This document shows positions 7,217-15,503 of a stretch of DNA of 15,503 bases, in pieces (the first letter of the stretch is position 1; the number at the start of each line of letters is the position of its first letter). The notes beneath the pieces are model-generated. The model was not told where the DNA came from and ran no database searches. It worked only from the letters and a program-made list of their open reading frames with translations. Source of the DNA: Pseudomonadota bacterium (lineage in GTDB: Bacteria > Pseudomonadota > Alphaproteobacteria > Ferrovibrionales > Ferrovibrionaceae); the NCBI GenBank assembly GCA_021793055.1, contig JAJYTL010000039.1:1-15503 (forward strand), written 5' to 3'. A program made the translations under genes and the position numbers.

Positions 7217-7969
7217 CTAGAATTGGTAGCGGCGGAGGCCGCCATCCACCGGGATGACCGCCCCGCTGACATAGCGCGCCCGCGGCGATGCGAGAAACAC
7301 CGCCATCACCGCGAGGTCCTCGGGCTCGCCCCAGTAGCGCACCGGAATCTCGGTCTCGGCGAAGTGCCGGCGGTAGTCCTCCGGGTAATTGCGCCGGATC
7401 TGCTCGCTCATGATTCGGCCGGGCGGGATCGAATTCACCGTGATGCCGTGCTGCCCGACCTCGCGCGAGAGGCCCTTCGCCCAGGCATGCACCGCCGCCT
7501 TGGCGGCGAAGGCGGCGTTCAGACCTTCGGGCTCGGATTTGCCGGTGATATTGATGATCCGACCCCAGCGGCGCGCGATCATCTGCGGCAGCAGCGCATG
7601 GGTAATCTGGCGTTGGCGGGTGAAGTTCAAGGTCAACGCCTCGTGCCAGCGCTCCTCGCCTGCGTCCACCGGCAGCGGCCGGCTGCCGCCGGCATTGTTG
7701 ACCAGGATATCGACCCGCCCCAAAGCGCCAAGCGCCGCATCCCGGATGCGCTCTGCCGCGTCCTCGGCCATGATGTCCTGCACGATCAACGCCGGGCGCG
7801 CACCGCCGGCGGCTTCGATCTCATCCGCGAGGGTCTCGAGCAGTCCGCCGCGGCGCGCCAGCACCGCGACCTGCACCCCCTCGGCCGCGAGGCCTTTTGC
7901 GATCGCCCGCCCGATGCCCATCGAGGCACCGGTGATCAACGCGGTTTTGCCGCCAAGCTCAAGATCCAT
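7217..7969 (-). CDS. SDR-family oxidoreductase lacking the catalytic Ser and Tyr
   Basis: 250 residues from ATG 7969, chosen over an upstream start at 8041 because GGGGGA precedes it and MDLELGGKTALITGAS is the normal SDR opening. The NAD(P)-binding motif TGASMGIG (13-20) and NNAG (91-94) are intact. In the active site, GRIINITGKSEPEGLNAAFAAKAAV aligns with the FabG-type Ser...YxxxK. Lys157 is kept, but the Tyr position is Ala153 and the Ser position is Gly143, with a three-residue gap. GITVNSIPPGRI and VSGAVIPVDGG close the Rossmann domain normally. It may be a divergent subfamily with a different mechanism or a non-catalytic role. It is followed 29 bases later by the hydrolase. Confidence 0.87.
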   Translation of the reverse strand: MDLELGGKTALITGASMGIGRAIAKGLAAEGVQVAVLARRGGLLETLADEIEAAGGARPALIVQDIMAEDAAERIRDAALGALGRVDILVNNAGGSRPLPVDAGEERWHEALTLNFTRQRQITHALLPQMIARRWGRIINITGKSEPEGLNAAFAAKAAVHAWAKGLSREVGQHGITVNSIPPGRIMSEQIRRNYPEDYRRHFAETEIPVRYWGEPEDLAVMAVFLASPRARYVSGAVIPVDGGLRRYQF

Positions 7970-8123
7970 TCGTCCCCCGAAGACATCGCTCACGATGCGC
8001 GGGCGGTACGTTAGGCGAAGGCCCGCAGACCTGCAAGCCAAGCAGCGGCGAAGCGGGGATTGGCGGCGGTCTCGCTCGCGGCCTCAGGATCGATGCGCCG
8101 CGCATGGCTGCCGCCACCTGCGG

Positions 8124-8137
8124 TTGACCTGCATCAA
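8124..8137. promoter_or_regulatory. Fnr/FixK-type operator upstream of the treT operon
   Basis: TTGACCTGCATCAA fits TTGAY-N4-RTCAA exactly. At -41.5 it predicts a plus-strand start near 8172, downstream of the possible ATG at 8164, which supports ATG 8263 as the translation start. It lies in the 293-base gap between the SDR gene and treT, 155 bases from the SDR start, so it could also act on the divergent operon. Confidence 0.6.
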
Positions 8138-8262
8138 TGCGGATAGACCGCATGACCCGTTGAATGAACCGCATGCAAGTGCCCGGTTCGGATTGCCGCG
8201 CGGTTTCGACTCCACCGGCCGCGGCCTTTCCAGTCGGACTTCGCCGGCTCGCAAGGCAACGC

Positions 8263-9561
8263 ATGATCGATCCCACAGCCGTCCCCGAGAAACGCGGCAC
8301 CGCCCCGGCCAACGCCCCCGCGCCGGACGCGGAGCCGCGCTTCCAGCTCCCCACCATCGCGGACTACGAGCCGCTCGCCGGCGCCGAGACGATCGAGCGC
8401 ATCGCGAAAAAGGCCGGGCGGCTTCGCGACATGCATATAGCCAACATCAATTCGACCTATTACGGCGGCGGCGTCGCCGAAATCCTCTCCTCGCTTACCC
8501 TTTTGATGAACAGCGTCGGCATCAAGACCGGCTGGCGCGTGATCCAGGGCCGGCCCGACTTCTTTAGCATCACCAAGAAGATGCACAACGCGCTGCAAGG
8601 CGGCGAAATCAACCTCACCGACCTGAAGATGAGCATCTATGAGGAAGTCGTCTACGAAAACGCGCTCCGCAACCACCTGGATAACGATCTCGTCATCGTT
8701 CATGATCCGCAGCCGCTACCGCTCATTCGTCACTACCGGAAACGGGCCCCGTGGGTGTGGCGTTGCCACGTCGACCTCTCGTCGCCGCACCCGGCGCTGT
8801 GGTCCTACTTGACCGCCTTTATCGAACGCTACGACGCGGTGGTCCTGTCGCTGCCGGAATACGCCCAGAAACTCAGCGTGCCGCAACGCTTCATCATGCC
8901 GGCGATCAACCCGTTTTCGACTACGAACAAGGAGTTGAGCGCAGCGGAGATCGCCGAACGGCTTCAGCATTTCGATATCCCGACCGACCAGCCGCTGGTG
9001 GTTCAAGTCTCGCGCTTCGACAAATGGAAGGACCCGCAGGGCGTGGTCGACGCCTTCCGCATCGCGCGCAAGCAAGTCGCGTGCCGACTGGTGCTGCTCG
9101 GCAACGTCGCCACCGACGACCCGGAAGGCCAAGGGGTCTTCCAATCCATCTGCCACGAGGCGGATGACTCCATTATCGTCCTTTCGGTCCAGGATTCCGC
9201 CTTGGTCAACGCCTTGCAGCGAAGCGCCGCCGTCGTCCTGCAAAAATCGACCCGCGAGGGTTTCGGCCTCACCGTCGCCGAGGCGATGTGGAAGGGCGCG
9301 GCGGTAGTCGGCGGCCGGGTCGGCGGCATCAAGCATCAGATCGAGGACGGCAAGAACGGCTTTCTCGTCGGCAACGTCGCTGAGGCTGCGGAACGGATCG
9401 TTCAGCTCGTCAACGACCGCAGGCTTAGAAAACGACTGGGAAAGCGCGCCAAGGAAACGGTGCGGAGCCGCTTGTTGATGACGCGCCTGATGGAGGAATG
9501 GCTGGACCTCGCCGGGTCGATCGAGGCGCATTTCCGCCTCCGCGGTGGCGCGCCGTCGTAA
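8263..9561 (+). CDS. treT: GT4 glycosyltransferase, trehalose synthase (TreT) type
   Basis: 432 residues. TreT couples an NDP-glucose and glucose to trehalose plus NDP, reversibly. The N-terminal nucleotide/acceptor motifs are present: NINSTYYGGGVAEILSSL (61-78), a HDPQPLPL turn (147-154) and RCHVDLSSPHP (167-177). The C-terminal domain has SRFDKWKDPQGVVDAF (250-265) and the retaining-GT EX7E motif REGFGLTVAEAM with Glu332 and Glu340. ATG 8263 is chosen because AAGG lies 6 bases upstream and the operator at 8124 would start transcription near 8172; an in-frame ATG at 8164 would add 33 residues of poor quality. Cytoplasmic. The GalT-like gene downstream and glucokinase fit an NDP-glucose/glucose role. 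Specificity for trehalose is inferred from resemblance; another disaccharide is possible. Confidence 0.8.
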   Translation: MIDPTAVPEKRGTAPANAPAPDAEPRFQLPTIADYEPLAGAETIERIAKKAGRLRDMHIANINSTYYGGGVAEILSSLTLLMNSVGIKTGWRVIQGRPDFFSITKKMHNALQGGEINLTDLKMSIYEEVVYENALRNHLDNDLVIVHDPQPLPLIRHYRKRAPWVWRCHVDLSSPHPALWSYLTAFIERYDAVVLSLPEYAQKLSVPQRFIMPAINPFSTTNKELSAAEIAERLQHFDIPTDQPLVVQVSRFDKWKDPQGVVDAFRIARKQVACRLVLLGNVATDDPEGQGVFQSICHEADDSIIVLSVQDSALVNALQRSAAVVLQKSTREGFGLTVAEAMWKGAAVVGGRVGGIKHQIEDGKNGFLVGNVAEAAERIVQLVNDRRLRKRLGKRAKETVRSRLLMTRLMEEWLDLAGSIEAHFRLRGGAPS

Positions 9562-9615
9562 TCGCGGCGGGTGCCAAATCTGGACTCTCGTTTTCGCCGT
9601 TATGTGGAGGATGCC

Positions 9616-9978
9616 ATGATCGAGCTGTTGCAGGATTTGCCCGATCACGTCGTCGCCTTCGCCGCCAAGGGCGGGGTGTCGCGCGCCGACTACGACACGG
9701 TCCTCGTTCCCGCCGTCGAGGCGGCGCTCAAGCGGTTCGAAAAGGTTCGGCTCTATTACGAACTGGGCGCCGAATTTCAGGGCATCGATGCCGGTGCCGC
9801 GTGGGAGGATTTCGTGGTTGGCGTCAGCCATTGGCTGCGCTGGGAACGGATCGCCGTGGTCACCGACGTCGACTGGATCCGATATTCGATCAACGCGTTC
9901 CGCTTCCTGATGCCAGGGCAGTTCCGGGTCTTCCCGACCGCCGAGGCGGCGGAAGCGCGCAAATGGATCGCCGCCTAA
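9616..9978 (+). CDS. SpoIIAA-like (STAS-related) small protein
   Basis: 120 residues from ATG 9616, with GGAGG 5 bases upstream; a longer frame from 9571 lacks a ribosome site. The order MIELLQDLPDHVVAFAAKGGVSRADYDTVLVPAVEAALKRFEKVRLYYELG...F....AWEDFVVGVSHWLRWERIAVVTDVDWIRYSINAFRFLMPGQFRVFPTAEAAEARKWI matches the SpoIIAA-like domain (DUF3478), a single STAS-like fold. There is no membrane segment. It follows treT by 54 bases and precedes the GalT-like gene by 25, so it is co-transcribed. A regulatory or lipid-binding role has been suggested for the fold, but none can be assigned here. Confidence 0.8.
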   Translation: MIELLQDLPDHVVAFAAKGGVSRADYDTVLVPAVEAALKRFEKVRLYYELGAEFQGIDAGAAWEDFVVGVSHWLRWERIAVVTDVDWIRYSINAFRFLMPGQFRVFPTAEAAEARKWIAA

Positions 9979-10003
9979 ATCTCGCGTTACGGCCATTTCC
10001 CGC

Positions 10004-11020
10004 ATGAGCGAACTGCGGCAGTGTCGAATCACCGGAGCCTGGGCCGTGATCGCGCCAGAGCGCGGCATCCGTCCTCACGACGCGCCCGGAGACGGGCGTG
10101 CCGCCGAAGCCGCGCCGGCTGCGGACCCGGGCTGCCCCTTCTGTCCGGGCCACGAGGCCGAATTGCCGGCGATCGTGACCGAAATCAAATCGCCGCATCC
10201 GCCCGGCTGGCTCGCCCGCGTGGTGCCGAACAAATATCCGGTGATGCAACCGGCGCCGGCGGCGGCTGCATCGGCGCCGCCTCGCCACCGGATACGGCCG
10301 AGCTACGGCCTTCACGAAGTCGTGATCGAAAGCCCGCGGCATGACGCCGATCTCGCATTTATGGGCGAGGCCGAGATCGCCGCCGTCGCCGCCCTCTATC
10401 GCCACCGCTTTCGGGCGTTGATGGCGCGGCCAAAAATCGGAGCCGTCATTCTGTTTCGCAACCGGGGCGCCGCCGCCGGCGCGTCGCTCCGCCATCCGCA
10501 CGCCCAACTGGTCGCTCTTGCCATGAGGCCGCCTTGGCTCCGCGCCCAGGCCGCGTGGGCGCGGCACTGCGGCGCCGCGACAGGCGGCTGCGTCACCTGC
10601 GCTGAAATCGACTTCGAAGGCACTGATGGCCGCCGCATCGTCGAGTCGACCCCCTCCTTTGTCGCCTTCGCCCCCTTCGCGGCCAGCCGGCCCTGCGAAA
10701 TCTGGCTCGTGCCCCGGCACCATCAGGCATCCTTTGCCGAGATCGAAGAGACGGTCACCGCCGAGTTCGGCGTCTTGTTGCGGAACACGCTGCGCCGGCT
10801 TGCCGTGGCCCGCGACAACCCATCGTACAATTTCGTCGTCGATTCCTTCGATGCGCCGCGAGACGCGGCAGTCGCGCACTGGCGTCTTCGCATCGCGCCC
10901 AACCTCGCGACGTGGGGGGGATTCGAACTCGGCACCGAGCTGCCGATCAACCCATCGAGCCCGGAGGCGGATGCCGCGTTGCTTCGCGCGGCAACGCTTG
11001 ATCCGCGGCCCCGATACTGA
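10004..11020 (+). CDS. galT: GalT-like nucleotidylyltransferase (HIT superfamily)
   Basis: 338 residues. GalT enzymes move a UMP or related group between a sugar-1-phosphate and an NDP-sugar through a uridylyl-His intermediate. Seen here: zinc-type CPFCPGH (Cys44, Cys47), VVPNKYP (73-79), GLHEVVIESPRH (102-113), the catalytic HPHAQL (His164-Pro-His166), a second Cys pair (CVTC 196-199) and CEIWLVPRHHQASF (231-244). The length fits a class II-sized GalT. The start is ATG 10004, 25 bases after the STAS gene, with no strong ribosome site. No galK or galE is nearby, so its true partner may be Glc-1-P or phosphate rather than Gal-1-P, as in NDP-glucose phosphorylases of this family. The galT symbol denotes family only. 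Confidence 0.82.
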   Translation: MSELRQCRITGAWAVIAPERGIRPHDAPGDGRAAEAAPAADPGCPFCPGHEAELPAIVTEIKSPHPPGWLARVVPNKYPVMQPAPAAAASAPPRHRIRPSYGLHEVVIESPRHDADLAFMGEAEIAAVAALYRHRFRALMARPKIGAVILFRNRGAAAGASLRHPHAQLVALAMRPPWLRAQAAWARHCGAATGGCVTCAEIDFEGTDGRRIVESTPSFVAFAPFAASRPCEIWLVPRHHQASFAEIEETVTAEFGVLLRNTLRRLAVARDNPSYNFVVDSFDAPRDAAVAHWRLRIAPNLATWGGFELGTELPINPSSPEADAALLRAATLDPRPRY

Positions 11021-11048
11021 GCGACCGTGGCCACGGACAGGGAAAGCT

Positions 11049-11513
11049 TCACCCGAAATGCAGTGCGCCGAGCAGCATGCCAATATGGCCATCGCCCCAT
11101 AGGGGCAGGAGCAGCCGCGCATAGGGTGCGGCGCCGACCGATTTGCTCGCTCTTCCGGGATCGTATCTGAAAAACGTCGGGGCGCCGCTTTCGACGGTCG
11201 CGCAGCACTGCGACAGCAGATATGCGAAGGGATGCCTCGCCTCCACCTCGTCGATAAACTTGCCGGCGACCGGATCGCCGTATCGCCCGATCAACCGCCG
11301 CCCGACGGCATCCAGGCGAAAGCGCGGCGGCTTCGCGAAAACATCGATCAGCATCAGGCTGTCGGCGAGATCGGGCAGCGACAATATTCTCACGTCGTCC
11401 CAGAACGGGATGTTGTTCTCGTGCCGGCGCAATCCCTCCCAATAGGCGAGAACCTGCTTCAGGGTCGGATCGAGATCGTTCGGCATGGCGTAAGGCAGAG
11501 GTGCGCGTTTCAT
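11049..11513 (-). CDS. PAS_5-domain protein (second copy)
   Basis: 154 residues from ATG 11513, with GAGG upstream. It shares the PAS_5 layout of the protein at 5749-6222: YWEGLRRHENNIPFWDDVRILSLPDLADSLMLIDVFAKPPRFRLDAVGRRLIGRYG, then GKFIDEV, a central variable loop and a closing LLLPLWGDGHIGMLLGALHFG. No other domain, signal or membrane segment is seen. It starts 67 bases after glucokinase ends on the same strand and may share its transcript. It faces the GalT-like gene, with a 28-base gap holding the palindrome CCGTGGCCACGG (11025-11036). Ligand and role unknown. Confidence 0.82.
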   Translation of the reverse strand: MKRAPLPYAMPNDLDPTLKQVLAYWEGLRRHENNIPFWDDVRILSLPDLADSLMLIDVFAKPPRFRLDAVGRRLIGRYGDPVAGKFIDEVEARHPFAYLLSQCCATVESGAPTFFRYDPGRASKSVGAAPYARLLLPLWGDGHIGMLLGALHFG

Positions 11514-11580
11514 GTTGCCTCACCGGTCGTCGTTGCGGACCGCGCCACGCCGCGAGGCCGGTGCGGTTGAAGCCACTCCA

Positions 11581-12558
11581 CTATCCGCGCTCGCCATCAT
11601 AGGCTTGCCGCGCCAGCCACTCGAGCCCGACGAACGCCGGTTCGGGATGGCTGATCACCGCGGTCGGGATGGCGGCGAGATAGGATTTAAAGCGGCCCTT
11701 GGCCTCGAAGCGGGCGCGAAATTCGGATTTGGCCAGATAGGCGCGAATGCGGGGCGCGATGCCGCCGGCGATATAGACGCCGCCACGGGCGCCGAATGTG
11801 AGCACGGTGCTGCCGGCAAACGTCCCGAGCATGGCGCAAAAGAAGTCAAGCGCTTGGCGGCAGATCGCGCAACTGCCGTCGAGCGCCGCTGCCGTGATCT
11901 CGGCGGCGGTCCGCGCCCCGGCCGGCACGCGATCAATCAGGCCGACCGCTTGATAGAGGTTGACCAAGCCATCGCCGGACAGAACCCGCTCCGCCGATAC
12001 GTGGCCGAAACGGCCACGAAGATGCTCGATGATCTTATCCTCGCGCCGGCAAGTAGCGGCCAGGGTCGCATGACCGCCTTCCGAGGCGACGACGGCAGCG
12101 CCGCGAGCGCCGGGAACGAAGCACGAGACGCCCAACCCGGTCCCCGGACCGAGCACCACGGACGGTGCCGTGGCCACTGGCTCGCCGCCGCCGATCGCGA
12201 ACAGATCCGAAGCGCCAAGGTGAGGAAGCGACCAGGCCAGCGCCTCGAAATCGTTGATGACGCGAACCGCCGACCAGCCGAAGGTTTCGCGGAGCTCGGC
12301 CGTGTTGACGATCCATGGACTGTTGGTCAACGCCGAGCGACCATTCTGGATCGGGCCAGCGACGGCAAGCATCGCACCGGACGCGAAGGCATGATTGGTC
12401 CGCCGGGCGAGAAAGGCCCTCAGCGCGTCGGTGATCCGAGGATAGTCCGCCACCGACAAGGTCTCGACCGGGCCGACCCGACCGGACCGGAAGAGCGCCA
12501 ATCTAGCATTGGTTCCGCCGATATCGCCGAGAAGAATCGGCTCAGAAGCGACCGACAT
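11581..12558 (-). CDS. glk: Glucokinase (Glk, bacterial hexokinase family)
   Basis: 325 residues from ATG 12558, where GAGGA lies just upstream; an in-frame ATG at 12591 would add 11 residues. It phosphorylates glucose with ATP to glucose-6-phosphate in the cytoplasm. The Glk family order is seen: phosphate-binding GDIGGTNARLALF (11-23), AGPIQNG, LTNSPW, catalytic base in INDFEALAWS (Asp103), GPGTGLGV (137-144), EGGH (160-163), LSGDGLVNLY, and the late RGGVYIAGGIAPR and adenine-side segment. Length fits E. coli Glk (about 320). There is no visible Fnr/FixK site within the 110 bases before it. Together with TreT it would capture the glucose half of a disaccharide. Confidence 0.9.
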   Translation of the reverse strand: MSVASEPILLGDIGGTNARLALFRSGRVGPVETLSVADYPRITDALRAFLARRTNHAFASGAMLAVAGPIQNGRSALTNSPWIVNTAELRETFGWSAVRVINDFEALAWSLPHLGASDLFAIGGGEPVATAPSVVLGPGTGLGVSCFVPGARGAAVVASEGGHATLAATCRREDKIIEHLRGRFGHVSAERVLSGDGLVNLYQAVGLIDRVPAGARTAAEITAAALDGSCAICRQALDFFCAMLGTFAGSTVLTFGARGGVYIAGGIAPRIRAYLAKSEFRARFEAKGRFKSYLAAIPTAVISHPEPAFVGLEWLARQAYDGERG

Positions 12559-12701
12559 GAGGTCCTCGGCGGCAGCGGTTCCTTGCGCCATGGCCTATGC
12601 TCGGCCGTGGCGCACCATCGCGGCGGAAAGTTGGCCGCAGTGGCGCTTGGCGGTTTCTTATCCGAAGCGGCATACGAAAGATCGCTCTCAAACTCGGCAT
12701 C

Positions 12702-13193
12702 CTACTTCGTCACGGCCTTCAAATAGGCGACCAATCTTTGCCGCTGCTCGGTCTCCGAAATGCCGGCAAAGGGCATTTTATTGCCGGGGACGACGTCCTG
12801 CGGCGCCGCGATGAAGGCATCCACGGTTCGCGCGCTCCAAACGATACCGGCGCTCCGCATCGCCGCGGAATAGGCGTAGCCCCGACTGCTGCCGGCCTTG
12901 CGCCCGAACAGCCCGTGCAGATTTGGGCCAATGCCATTTGCCGCACCCGCCTGAATCGTGTGGCAGCCGGCGCAGTCCTGTTCAAAGATCGTGGCGCCCG
13001 CCGCGCCGTTCGGCGCCAGCCGCGGCTCAGTATTCCGCATCATGCCGCCGCTCATCATCCCCCCCATCATCCCGCCGCCGGCCAGAGCCTCGCCGGAGGC
13101 CATCGGTGATCTTGCGGCAGGCGGAGAAACGGTCACGGTCACGGTCAGGGCCAAAACGACCGCGAGGGCGCCCAAGGTCGTCATTCCTGCCAT
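12702..13193 (-). CDS. Membrane-anchored or periplasmic class I cytochrome c with Met-rich linker
   Basis: 163 residues from ATG 13193; an upstream TTG at 13232 and an ATG at 13184 are alternatives. A hydrophobic segment (about 5-27) is a signal peptide or uncleaved anchor. A short linker carries six Met in MMGGMMSGGMM (42-52). The haem domain has CAGCH (Cys74, Cys77, His78), GIGPNLHGLFGRKAGSSRGYAYSAAM, and the axial Met140 in GNKMPFAGI, typical of c2/CycM-type carriers. Electron carrier between membrane complexes and oxidases is the expected role. Upstream, the Fnr/FixK palindrome at 13277-13290 would place a start near 13242, 49 bases before the ATG. The acs gene is transcribed divergently. 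Confidence 0.88.
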   Translation of the reverse strand: MAGMTTLGALAVVLALTVTVTVSPPAARSPMASGEALAGGGMMGGMMSGGMMRNTEPRLAPNGAAGATIFEQDCAGCHTIQAGAANGIGPNLHGLFGRKAGSSRGYAYSAAMRSAGIVWSARTVDAFIAAPQDVVPGNKMPFAGISETEQRQRLVAYLKAVTK

Positions 13194-13276
13194 TGCCGCT
13201 TTGGTCCTTTCCACCCCCCACCCCGAAAGCAAGTGCCGCGACCTTTTCGACTATAGGCGCCGCCGCGTGGGGGACC

Positions 13277-13290
13277 TTGACCTGGGTCAA
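13277..13290 (-). promoter_or_regulatory. Fnr/FixK-type palindrome upstream of cytochrome c
   Basis: TTGACCTGGGTCAA, a perfect TTGAC-N4-GTCAA inverted repeat. A -41.5 geometry gives a minus-strand start near 13242, 49 bases before the cytochrome ATG. It lies 72 bases from the second palindrome. Confidence 0.65.
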
Positions 13291-13348
13291 CGCCGGCCGA
13301 CCGCCACAGGACAGCATCCCAGGGGGCATCACGACGCCTCCGTCGCCT

Positions 13349-13362
13349 TTGACGTAAGTCAA
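13349..13362 (+). promoter_or_regulatory. Fnr/FixK-type palindrome upstream of acs-pdhA
   Basis: TTGACGTAAGTCAA, another perfect TTGAC-N4-GTCAA inverted repeat. A -41.5 geometry gives a plus-strand start near 13397, 37 bases before the GTG start of acs, a compact and typical class II layout. Confidence 0.65.
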
Positions 13363-13433
13363 TGACCCGATGAGACGCCCGGCTACCCTCTTTGAATTGG
13401 CCACGGCCATAACACCATCCTTGGGGAGCCGCC

Positions 13434-15190
<1,757 letters not shown>

Positions 15191-15194
<4 letters not shown>

Positions 15195-15503
15195 CCGCTC
15201 CGCCCAAGCTGCATCTTTCCCGCGGCAATCTCCTCTACCTGCTCAAGCAGATGACCCGCGTCCGCCGCTTCGAGGAAAAGTGCGCCGAACTCTATCAAGC
15301 GGAGAAGATTCGCGGGTTTCTCCATCTCGCGGTCGGCGAGGAGGCGATCTGCACCGCCGTCATGGCCGCGCTTACGCCGGGCGATGCCGTGGTCGCGACC
15401 TATCGCGAGCACGGCCATGCGCTGGTGCGCGGTGTGCCGGCCCGCGAGGTCATGGCCGAGATGTACGGCAAGTCGGAGGGCTGCAGCCGCGGCCGCGGCG
15501 GCT
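15191..15503 (+). CDS. pdhA: Pyruvate dehydrogenase E1 component, alpha subunit (3' end beyond right edge)
   Basis: 104 codons from ATG 15191 to the edge; the stop is not reached. The N-terminus reads LLYLLKQMTRVRRFEEKCAELYQAEKIRGFLHLAVGEEAICTAVMAALTPGDAVVATYREHGHALVRGVPAREVMAEMYGKSEGCSRGRGG. The RRFEE, G-FLHL-VGEEA, TYREHGHAL and RGRGG segments are characteristic of thiamine-diphosphate E1-alpha subunits; the GDG cofactor motif lies beyond the edge. The ATGA overlap with acsA shows one operon. Related branched-chain or acetoin E1-alpha proteins cannot be fully excluded without the rest; the beta subunit and E2 are expected just downstream. Confidence 0.88.

Noticed and set aside
11025..11036. 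CCGTGGCCACGG palindrome between the GalT-like and PAS_5 genes as a bidirectional terminator
   Set aside because: No loop and no T-tract; 12-bp GC palindromes arise by chance in this base composition.
11512..12726. Plus-strand 404-residue frame opposite glucokinase
   Set aside because: Glucokinase on the other strand has all its motifs; this frame has none.

Overview
The window looks like chromosomal DNA from a GC-rich Alphaproteobacterium, possibly Rhodospirillales or a neighbouring order. This rests on the high GC in codon third positions, two single-domain PAS_5 proteins, Fnr/FixK-type operators, a CycM-like class I cytochrome c, and an acetate-CoA ligase gene overlapping a pyruvate dehydrogenase E1-alpha gene. 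The order-level placement is a guess. No phage, IS, CRISPR, tRNA or rRNA was seen.

Layout. 1-411 (-): 5' part of a secreted Gly/Gln-rich protein that runs off the left edge. 771-3392 (-): a three-part outer-membrane beta-barrel protein. 3676-4038 (+): a small lipoprotein. 4181-5736 (+): glpD, broken near its 5' end by a small foldback rearrangement. 5749-6222 (-): a PAS_5 protein. 7969-6369 (-): an SDR and an alpha/beta hydrolase, probably one operon. 8263-11020 (+): a TreT-like glycosyltransferase, a SpoIIAA-like protein and a GalT-like nucleotidylyltransferase. 12558-11049 (-): glucokinase and a second PAS_5 protein. 13193-12702 (-): cytochrome c. 13434 to the right edge (+): acetate-CoA ligase and pdhA, with ATGA overlap.

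Two things stand out. First, glpD carries a 17-bp perfect inverted repeat around a 27-bp spacer. Computing the reverse complement of the spacer and removing a 14-bp duplication restores a textbook GlpD N-terminus. This is the signature of a replication template switch, and it makes the gene a frameshifted pseudogene, unless it is an assembly artefact. Second, five intergenic sites fit YTGAY-N4-RTCAR, the Fnr/FixK/Dnr operator pattern. They lie in front of the Gly-rich protein, the beta-barrel/lipoprotein pair, the treT operon, and the cytochrome c and acs-pdhA units, two of them perfect palindromes. The window therefore looks like part of an oxygen- or redox-responsive regulon.

Working hypothesis: TreT, the GalT-like enzyme and glucokinase form a route between trehalose and glucose phosphates through NDP-glucose. 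Acetate-CoA ligase and the PDH complex feed acetyl-CoA, and a small cytochrome c carries electrons. The operators would tie these to low oxygen. The surface proteins under similar sites would adjust the envelope at the same time. The operator assignments and the direction of the sugar pathway are inferences.
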